The position numbers and the translations under genes were made by a program. A stretch of DNA of 11,662 bases. Source: Porticoccaceae bacterium (lineage in GTDB: Bacteria > Pseudomonadota > Gammaproteobacteria > Pseudomonadales > Porticoccaceae). The stretch lies in contig DNBN01000163.1 in assembly GCA_003491845.1 (NCBI GenBank), positions 1 through 11,662 on the forward strand, given 5' to 3'. Below the pieces are notes generated by a model, which worked only from the letters and a program-made list of their open reading frames with translations, did no database searches and had not been told where the DNA came from. The number at the start of each line of letters is the position of its first letter. The stretch's first letter is position 1. Shown in pieces: positions 1 through 6,044 of the stretch.

Positions 1-310
1 GATGCAGTATCTCAACCATTTTCACATCATCTTCAATCGGTGAGCAATTCTGAAAACCAAAAATTATTCCCACTTTCCCCAAACGCTTTGCCTCAAGGAT
101 ATCCTCTGTCTTGTGCACAGGCATAATTAAATCTGCATGATTAAGAAAATGTCTATTCCAAGTACCTATATTCTCCAAGGTTTCACGAATATTTTCCCAA
201 TACGCAATTGTGACATGAATCGTATTAACGCCACTCTGCTGAGCCTCTTCAAACAACTGTCTATTCCAGTTCACATATTGGAGGCCATCGATTATGAGCA
301 TATCGCGCAT
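1..310 (-). CDS. M19 (renal/membrane dipeptidase)-like protein, N-terminal part only
   Basis: Reading the minus strand from the ATG at 308-310 gives an open frame of 103 codons without a stop to the window edge, so only about the first third of a roughly 330-residue protein is present. It begins MRDMLIIDGLQYVNWNRQLF and continues with a stretch on HVTIAYWENIRETL and GIIFGFQN, which I recognise as the peptidase M19 barrel. A Shine-Dalgarno-like GGGAG lies about 8 bases before the ATG. It overlaps the stop codon of the aldehyde dehydrogenase 11 bases upstream, which suggests translational coupling and one transcript. The classical first metal motif (HxD after the first strand) reads L-Q-Y here, and the usual metal-bridging glutamate after the GV/GF strand appears as Gln. 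The protein may therefore be a divergent subgroup that is not a standard binuclear-zinc dipeptidase. No signal peptide is visible, so it is probably cytoplasmic. The family call is fairly sure; the substrate is unknown. Confidence 0.82.
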   Translation of the reverse strand, partial: MRDMLIIDGLQYVNWNRQLFEEAQQSGVNTIHVTIAYWENIRETLENIGTWNRHFLNHADLIMPVHKTEDILEAKRLGKVGIIFGFQNCSPIEDDVKMVEILH

Positions 311-321
311 TACTTAACTCC

Positions 322-1767
322 CTAGTAAGGCTTGCTATAGTTAGTTTTGATTATGGTATAAAAGTCTCGAGCATACTGTCCTTGCTCCCGCGGTCCATAA
401 CTTGAGGCTTTGCGACCACCAAAGGGTACATGATAATCTGTCCCGGCGGTGGGTAGATTAACCATCACACAACCCGATTTAGAATGCCGCTTGAAGTGGC
501 CGGCAAGAGCTAATGAACTGGTAATAATTCCTGAGGTGAGTCCAAAATCAGAATCATTAGAGACATCTAAAGCCTCCTGATAGCTATCAACTTTTATAAC
601 ACAGGCGATGGGACCAAATACCTCTTCTCTGTTTATCTGCATTTGATTAGTTGTATTGACAAAAAGTGCTGGAGACATAAAGTAACCTTCAGTGTCAAGA
701 TTAAGACGCTCGCCTCCCCGGACAAGCTCTGCGCCCTCCTGTTTTGCAATCTCCATATATTTAAGGTTTTGATCAAGCTGTCTTTGATCAACGACAGCAC
801 CTATATGCACACCAGGAGTTAATGCATTGCCCACCACTAGCGCGTTAATTGCGTCAGTCATTTTAGCTACAAATACATCATGAATACCCGCCTGAACAAT
901 AATACGTGAGGATGCCGTACACTTTTGACCAGTGCCGTAATAAGCACCTGCAACCGCACATTGCACGGCAGTATCAAGATCTGCATCGTCCAAAACCACT
1001 AGGGCATTTTTACTACCCATTTCTAATTGAACGCGGGCCATATTGTCGATTGCGTTTTTAGCAATATGTCTACCGACCTCAACCGACCCGGTAAATGTTA
1101 CCGCCTGAATATTAGCTGAGGTACAAAGTGTTTCACCCACTTCGCGACCCGATCCCATCACTAAATTAAAAACACCGTCAGGTAAGCCACTGCGACTTAT
1201 GACTTCGGCCAGAATCCAGGCACTTGCAGGAACTAATTCTGCAGGTTTCAAAACTACAGCATTGCCATAGGCTAGAGCTGGCGCTACCTTCCACGCCGCT
1301 ACGGCCATAGGAAAGTTCCATGGTGTGACTATACCTACTACACCCAGAGGCTCTCGGTGAACCTCGACATCTACACCAGGCCGCACTGAAACCGTGTTTT
1401 CGCCCATTAAGCGAAGTACTTCAGCCGCATAATACTGGAAAAACTGCCCAGATCGGACAACCTCACCAATACCCTCGGCGAGAGTCTTACCCTCTTCACG
1501 AGCTAAGACTTCGCCAATTTCGGCACTTCTGGCTATTAACTCAGCGCCAATCTTGTCCAAAATCACTTTTCGTTGTTCAAGACCACTCTGTGACCAGCCC
1601 TCAAAAGCTTCATTAGCAACCGCAATAGCCGATAAACAATCCCCTGAATCGCCTTTAGAGTAGAGTCCTACAATATCGCTAATATCTGATGGATTTATGT
1701 TAATTGTGACATCATAGCCATCAACCCACTGCCCATTAATATAATTTTGATACACTTCATCGGCCAT
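322..1767 (-). CDS. NAD(P)-dependent aldehyde dehydrogenase, alpha-ketoglutarate semialdehyde dehydrogenase-like
   Basis: A 481-residue, full-length aldehyde dehydrogenase. Visible motifs are TPWNFP at 148-153 (oxyanion Asn151), Lys174 in the KPAE cofactor motif, FTGS at 225-228 in the nucleotide-binding fold, the general base Glu249 in LEMGSKN, the catalytic Cys283 in GQKCTASSR, and EEVFGP at 381-386. The EMGSKN and GQKCTASSR variants and the C-terminal HVPFGGRKASSYGPREQG resemble alpha-ketoglutarate semialdehyde dehydrogenases, which oxidise the C5 semialdehyde to 2-oxoglutarate at the end of hydroxyproline, glucarate and arabinose catabolism. Related semialdehydes are possible. No signal peptide is visible, so it is probably cytoplasmic. 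The start is supported by AAGGA about 8 bases upstream. It is divergent from the LysR gene and followed after 11 bases by the M19-like gene. The enzyme class is certain; the substrate is inference. Confidence 0.93.
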   Translation of the reverse strand: MADEVYQNYINGQWVDGYDVTININPSDISDIVGLYSKGDSGDCLSAIAVANEAFEGWSQSGLEQRKVILDKIGAELIARSAEIGEVLAREEGKTLAEGIGEVVRSGQFFQYYAAEVLRLMGENTVSVRPGVDVEVHREPLGVVGIVTPWNFPMAVAAWKVAPALAYGNAVVLKPAELVPASAWILAEVISRSGLPDGVFNLVMGSGREVGETLCTSANIQAVTFTGSVEVGRHIAKNAIDNMARVQLEMGSKNALVVLDDADLDTAVQCAVAGAYYGTGQKCTASSRIIVQAGIHDVFVAKMTDAINALVVGNALTPGVHIGAVVDQRQLDQNLKYMEIAKQEGAELVRGGERLNLDTEGYFMSPALFVNTTNQMQINREEVFGPIACVIKVDSYQEALDVSNDSDFGLTSGIITSSLALAGHFKRHSKSGCVMVNLPTAGTDYHVPFGGRKASSYGPREQGQYARDFYTIIKTNYSKPY

Positions 1768-1820
1768 ATCTTTTCCTTGTTTGTCAGATAAGCATTACAT
1801 TATTTGTTACTAATTTAAGT

Positions 1821-1890
1821 TCATGATAGATTCATTAGAATAATAAATCTATTTACAAATTTATATAGATATATAAGAATTACTTATGAT
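1821..1890. promoter_or_regulatory. Operator-like inverted repeats between the LysR gene and the aldehyde dehydrogenase gene
   Basis: The 178-base divergent gap is very AT-rich. ATAAG-AATTA-CTTAT at 1873-1887 is a perfect 5-bp inverted repeat with the T-N11-A spacing typical of LysR-type operators. Nearby, ATAGATT (1826-1832) and its inverse AATCTAT (1846-1852) form 7-bp arms 13 bases apart, and a further ATAGAT lies at 1865-1870, so the half-sites recur roughly every two helical turns. Placement between a LysR gene and its divergent target is the classical arrangement for this regulator family. AT-richness raises the chance of coincidental repeats. I could not fix a convincing -35/-10 pair for either gene. 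Confidence 0.45.
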
Positions 1891-1945
1891 AAGTTGATGA
1901 GCTCATTTTAATCCAATAATAAATTCGCAAACCACAGTGCTATAT

Positions 1946-2878
1946 ATGAAGTATCTAAATATTACGTTAAGACATTTAAGGACATTCGTTATCGTCGCTA
2001 GATACGGCAGCTTCAATAAGGCAGCAGAGGAACTGTCACGCACCCAACCAGCAATTACCTTAGCCATAAAGCAGTTAGAGGAATTTGTCGGTATAAAGCT
2101 TCTTGATAGAACCACTCGTCGTGTTATTCCAACAACAGAGGGTGAAAAATTTATGCCGGTTGCAGAGCGACTAGTGCGAGATTTTGATACTGCCATTTTG
2201 GATTTAAAAGCCACTGCCGAAAAACGAGTAGGGAATGTTAGTATCGCTATTGTGCCATCCGTAGCAACACAATTATTACCGCCAATTGTGAAACATTTTT
2301 CAGAACGTTTTCCTGGCGTAAATTTAATGCTCAATGATGATACTGCCAGAGGTGTTCAGCAAAAAGTCGAACGCAATGAAGTAGACTTTGGTATCGGTAG
2401 TATTTGGCAGCAAAGCAAATCATTAAAGTTTACGCCATTGTTTGCTGATAACCTAGAGCTAGTCTTTCACCGCGATCATAACCTTGCTACTAGCAACAAA
2501 CCAGTAAATTGGCGAATGCTTAAAAATGAGACCTTTTTAGATTCAGGAATCACAAAAAATATGCGGTCGCGACAATTATTGAGTGCATCGAAATTCGATT
2601 TTCCAAATATCACTACATTATTAGCGATGTTAAGATCGAACTTAGGCGTTAGTGTGTTACCCTCTTTGGCCATACCTAAGTCAGATCCAGATCTCAGATC
2701 GAGACTATTACAGCCACCAAAGAAGCGTGACATTTGTCTTATTACCCGACACAACTGGACGCTTTCACCGGCAGCTGAAGCGATGATTGAGACCATTGTG
2801 GAAGAAACGCCAACTCATTTACAACGTCTGGGATTGACCCCAAGAGCCCCAGACAAACAAAATACTTTTGAAGTTTGA
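1946..2878 (+). CDS. LysR-family transcriptional regulator
   Basis: A protein of about 310 residues with the LysR winged helix-turn-helix at the N-terminus (LRHLRTFVIVARYGSFNKAA, then SRTQPAITLAIKQLE, and LLDRTTRRVIPTTEG) over roughly residues 5-65. A type-2 periplasmic-binding-protein-like effector domain follows (from about residue 88, with VSIAIVPSVATQLLPPIV). The ATG at 1946 is preferred because LysR proteins usually begin a few residues before the helix-turn-helix. An in-frame GTG at 1937 would add three residues, and neither has a clear ribosome binding site. The gene is divergent from the aldehyde dehydrogenase and ends 18 bases from the end of the convergent reductase gene, so it probably controls one or both metabolic units. 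The effector is unknown; an imino acid, or a product of the adjacent enzymes, would fit the context. No terminator hairpin is obvious in the 18-base convergent gap. Confidence 0.93.
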   Translation: MKYLNITLRHLRTFVIVARYGSFNKAAEELSRTQPAITLAIKQLEEFVGIKLLDRTTRRVIPTTEGEKFMPVAERLVRDFDTAILDLKATAEKRVGNVSIAIVPSVATQLLPPIVKHFSERFPGVNLMLNDDTARGVQQKVERNEVDFGIGSIWQQSKSLKFTPLFADNLELVFHRDHNLATSNKPVNWRMLKNETFLDSGITKNMRSRQLLSASKFDFPNITTLLAMLRSNLGVSVLPSLAIPKSDPDLRSRLLQPPKKRDICLITRHNWTLSPAAEAMIETIVEETPTHLQRLGLTPRAPDKQNTFEV

Positions 2879-2896
2879 GACTATCTACACTACCTT

Positions 2897-3913
2897 TTAC
2901 TGCTCGCTTATAAATCCGCGACAACGATCAATAACCTCTTGCTTTACTGCAATACCGGACTTCTGATGAGCCGTTCTGTTCTGATAACGTCGATCACCGG
3001 GTATATGGGCGCCTTCCATAGAGGCCAATTGCGCTATAAAAGCCTCAGAATGGGCTAACCAATTATCAGCATCTCCAAACTTATTTGGATCAATAGCGAG
3101 CATAAACTCGCCACCATTTGGTGGACCGCCGTCATCGTTGTCGTTTAGCTGCGCCTCGTAGCTAAAATCCATTCCAGTCAAACCAGCAACTAATAATTCA
3201 ATCATCATTGCAATGGTAGATCCTTTATGGCCACCAAATGGCAGTAGTGCACCACCTTCAATAATTTTTGCTGCATCAGTAGTTAATTCGCCCTCTGCAT
3301 CAACGCCAGTTCCAAGGGGTACCGGATGGCCATCTCGCGCAGCTATCATGACTTCACCACGAGCCATAGACGCAGAGGCCTGGTCAAAGACTAACGGAGG
3401 TTGGTCGCCTCTGGGCCAACCAAAGCACATAGGATTAGTGCCAAATAAGGGTTTTTTTGCCCCTGCTGGTACCACTGCAGGTTTGTAGGTAGTAAACGCC
3501 ATCGCTACCAGACCGGCCTCTGCAATCGGCTCAACTTCCACCCAAAGTGAGGCAAAATGATGCACATTAACCAAAGCCATGGCCGCTATACCATTTTCAC
3601 GCGCCGCATCAATAAGCGCCTCCCGGCCTTTTTCTAATGCGAGGGGAGCATACCCTCGCTTACCGTCAACCTTGACCACTGAGGGTGAAATTTTTTCTAC
3701 GATGGGAACAGAACATCCATCAACTTTACCACTGCGCAGTGAAGCGATATAGCCTGGCATACGAAACAAACCATGGGATGCACTGCCATCGCGCTCTGCT
3801 GCACTGATAGTACGCCCTAGAGCCGCTGCATTTTCACTGTTGCAGCCATTGGCAATCAAACACTCAACTACAAGTTGCTGAATGTCACTTTCCGTCATCA
3901 ATACACTGGACAT
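2897..3913 (-). CDS. Ldh-family (malate/L-lactate dehydrogenase fold) oxidoreductase, pyrroline/piperideine-2-carboxylate reductase-like
   Basis: A 338-residue member of the Ldh2/malate-L-lactate dehydrogenase family (non-Rossmann NAD(P)H enzymes). Motifs are RDGSASHGLFRMPGY at 41-55 with the conserved His47, the HHF at 118-120, KPLFGTNP at 154-161, VFDQ with Asp177, GGALLPFGGHKGS at 220-232, and IPGDRRY at 304-310. The SHGLFRMPGY, HHFASLW and KPLFGTNP blocks match my recollection of Pseudomonas DpkA and LhpI. Those enzymes reduce Delta1-piperideine-2-carboxylate or Delta1-pyrroline-2-carboxylate to L-pipecolate or L-proline, so I prefer an imino-acid reductase over a malate or lactate dehydrogenase. 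AGGAG 7 bases upstream supports the first ATG. It follows the sulfotransferase gene by 33 bases and is probably cotranscribed with it. The family is sure; the exact substrate is inferred from sequence resemblance. Confidence 0.9.
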   Translation of the reverse strand: MSSVLMTESDIQQLVVECLIANGCNSENAAALGRTISAAERDGSASHGLFRMPGYIASLRSGKVDGCSVPIVEKISPSVVKVDGKRGYAPLALEKGREALIDAARENGIAAMALVNVHHFASLWVEVEPIAEAGLVAMAFTTYKPAVVPAGAKKPLFGTNPMCFGWPRGDQPPLVFDQASASMARGEVMIAARDGHPVPLGTGVDAEGELTTDAAKIIEGGALLPFGGHKGSTIAMMIELLVAGLTGMDFSYEAQLNDNDDGGPPNGGEFMLAIDPNKFGDADNWLAHSEAFIAQLASMEGAHIPGDRRYQNRTAHQKSGIAVKQEVIDRCRGFISEQ

Positions 3914-3946
3914 AAGGATTCTCCTAAAATACTAATTATTTACATA

Positions 3947-5965
3947 TCAAAAGATTGACGAACCTAAGGCTTTTTTTAGAGGGCCAAGATAGGGTTCAAA
4001 GTTTTTCCACTGATCCAGGCCGCTATTATAAATCGGCTGTCTGACCTGCTCCGAACTAGGCGTGCGCACTGATCTGGAGGTTTCATGAAAACTAATACAG
4101 CTATCCTCAAAAGGTAAGCCACAATACTCAAGAATTCGACGGACTTGAGTATCTAAATCAGCAACCACATCTTCGTATTGCACACGCAACACTCGACCGG
4201 GAAGAACGCTATCCCAGTGGTCCATTAGTTCCAAGTAGTCTTTGTAATAGGTACCTATCTCCTCAAGTCCATAGCTAAACTCTTGACCCTCAGCAAACAG
4301 CTGTTTAAAACCACTAAAACAACATCCCATGGGATGGCGCCGAGCATCAATTATTTTGGCGTTGGGCAAAATTAGATGAATCATCCCAATATGCCTAAAA
4401 TTATTTGGCATTTTATCGATAAAGAAAGGCGCCGAACCACGATGAACCCTTGTGTCCTGAATAAATTTCTCACCAAATGAATGAAAATCTTCGGCATTAA
4501 GGGTCTGAAGAACATCGGGATAATGCTTGATATTACTAATTCGCTCTCCACGCCGCAATGTCTGAGCTAGAGCTAAAATATTAGGCAACTCCATAGTGCC
4601 ATCAACTTGGCTATGGGAGGCCAATATTTGTTCAAGTAAAGTGGAACCAGCTCTTGGCAAGCCAACAATAAAAATCGGATCTGGCGCACTAAACCCAGTG
4701 CCTTTGTGCTTAGCAACAAAATCAGAATCGAAAACCTTAGCTTGCGCATGGAATTCGGTTGTTAAATCACTAGATTTGTAACGACTTTGAATTTTCTTAG
4801 CGGCATTCCCTCGCTCGTAAAAGGTAAACGCTTTTTCAAACAATTCTTTATCTTCGTATGCTTTACCCAACGCAAAATCTAAATATACACGACTCATATG
4901 TGAGATCATTGGATTACCTTCTTGAGACTCCATAGCGGTAATTTCTTGATCTGTAAAACTAAACAATTTTAAGTTGGCCATAGAGTAATAAGCTTCACCA
5001 TGTGCAGGATGCTTTTTTATAGCCCGACGATAGGAGTCTACCGCTTGTACCGTTTCACCAAGGGTCTTCAATGCATGGCCTCGTGATGTTAGTGTCACTG
5101 GGTCTTCTGGTAAAATGGCCAAAATAGAGTCGAACATGCTTAATGCAGAACTATAGTCACCGGATTGCATCGACTCGACAGCAAATACCGACTGAAACTG
5201 GGGATTGTCAGGCTCAATATTCAGTAGATCTACTGCTTGCTGTAATGCCAGCGCATATTTCTGCTGTTTCCGTAGCACTTGTATATAGTCAATTCGCACG
5301 CGAGTATTATTCTCATCAAAAGCCACAGCACTTTCTAATAAAAACTCAGCATCCTCCTGAATACCTAATCGACTAGCTATATCAGCCAAAAGTCTTAAAC
5401 CCTCTACATGTCGAGGGTTTTTTTGCATAAATGCCTTACAAATTTGTTCAGCCTTGACCAATTTATTTTGGGAAATAAGGTCGATTACTGCAACTAGTGG
5501 CTTCGGCGTAGACTCAATCGTGGAGAGCTGCTGCTTTAACCTGAAAACAACATCTGATAAGCGTCCAATTTTATTTATTCGATCAGGCGATTCAAGAATT
5601 TCGATTTGTGCTCGCAGACTCACCAACAACGCAGGATTAAGCTGTGTAGCTTGACTATAGGCTGTTAACGCAGCATCGGCGTTGCGCAATGCCTTGTAAA
5701 CATGGCCGGTCTCTTGATAGGCCCTACTATGATCTGGGCTAAGTTGCTTGAGATTAGAGAGTAATTTTAATGCGGACGTATAATTTTTCATATATCGCTC
5801 ACAGGCCGCTAACAGATAAATAGCGTCAGTATTTTCAGGAAACTCATCGAGCTTAGTCAATAAAAATCTTTGAGCATCGTTAAAGTTTCCTGCCTGCATC
5901 AGTTGTTTTGCCTTATTCAAGTCCGGCTCTGCAGCTGTATCCTCTGATATTTTATGATCGACCAA
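3947..5965 (-). CDS. TPR-repeat sulfotransferase (Sulfotransfer_3 type), TTG start
   Basis: A 672-residue two-part protein. Residues about 15-390 are TPR-like helical repeats (for example AYQETGHVYKALRNADAALT and SRGHALKTLGETVQAVDSYR). Residues about 428-672 form a sulfotransferase domain. IFIVGLPRAGSTLLEQIL at 431-448 carries the 5'-phosphosulfate-binding loop, and ARRHPMGCCFSGF at 541-553 carries the Arg and Ser expected for 3'-phosphate binding. The domain should transfer sulfate from PAPS to an unknown acceptor, with the TPRs probably selecting the substrate or partner. No signal peptide is visible. The start codon is TTG at 5963-5965: an in-frame TAA immediately precedes it, GGAG lies 9 bases upstream, and the next Met is residue 23 inside the first repeat. 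It lies between the TonB receptor and the reductase. The receptor's terminator sits directly upstream, so expression may depend on read-through. Confidence 0.9.
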   Translation of the reverse strand: MVDHKISEDTAAEPDLNKAKQLMQAGNFNDAQRFLLTKLDEFPENTDAIYLLAACERYMKNYTSALKLLSNLKQLSPDHSRAYQETGHVYKALRNADAALTAYSQATQLNPALLVSLRAQIEILESPDRINKIGRLSDVVFRLKQQLSTIESTPKPLVAVIDLISQNKLVKAEQICKAFMQKNPRHVEGLRLLADIASRLGIQEDAEFLLESAVAFDENNTRVRIDYIQVLRKQQKYALALQQAVDLLNIEPDNPQFQSVFAVESMQSGDYSSALSMFDSILAILPEDPVTLTSRGHALKTLGETVQAVDSYRRAIKKHPAHGEAYYSMANLKLFSFTDQEITAMESQEGNPMISHMSRVYLDFALGKAYEDKELFEKAFTFYERGNAAKKIQSRYKSSDLTTEFHAQAKVFDSDFVAKHKGTGFSAPDPIFIVGLPRAGSTLLEQILASHSQVDGTMELPNILALAQTLRRGERISNIKHYPDVLQTLNAEDFHSFGEKFIQDTRVHRGSAPFFIDKMPNNFRHIGMIHLILPNAKIIDARRHPMGCCFSGFKQLFAEGQEFSYGLEEIGTYYKDYLELMDHWDSVLPGRVLRVQYEDVVADLDTQVRRILEYCGLPFEDSCISFHETSRSVRTPSSEQVRQPIYNSGLDQWKNFEPYLGPLKKALGSSIF
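5397..5424 (+). other. Terminator-like hairpin antisense to the sulfotransferase gene
   Basis: On the plus strand AAACCCTC (5397-5404) and GAGGGTTT (5413-5420) form a perfect 8-bp stem with an 8-base loop. The run of T is seven long, 5418-5424. This is the shape of an intrinsic terminator, but it lies inside the sulfotransferase coding region and points against it. It could stop antisense transcription, or be a chance result of the codons for a KNPRHVEGL segment. Confidence 0.35.
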
Positions 5966-5978
5966 TTACTTTTTCTCC

Positions 5979-6009
5979 AAAAAATAATGCCCCTCAAGAG
6001 GGGCATTAT
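5979..6009 (-). terminator. Intrinsic terminator after the TonB receptor gene
   Basis: ATAATGCCCCTC (5984-5995) and its exact complement GAGGGGCATTAT (5998-6009) form a 12-bp inverted repeat around two bases; a physical loop would be about 4 bases. In the minus-strand transcript the GC-rich stem is followed by six U residues (5979-5984), giving a strong rho-independent terminator 36 bases past the receptor stop codon. The U-tract ends exactly where the GGAG ribosome binding site of the sulfotransferase begins (5975-5978). In the opposite direction no T-tract follows, so it works mainly for minus-strand transcripts. Confidence 0.85.
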
Positions 6010-6044
6010 ATTCTAACATCACACAATGAGTTAGTTAGCTCACC

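Noticed and set aside
137..325. Plus-strand open frame of 62 codons
   Set aside because: It lies opposite the M19-like gene, whose minus-strand frame is open, has a good ribosome binding site and a recognisable family; the plus frame resembles nothing.
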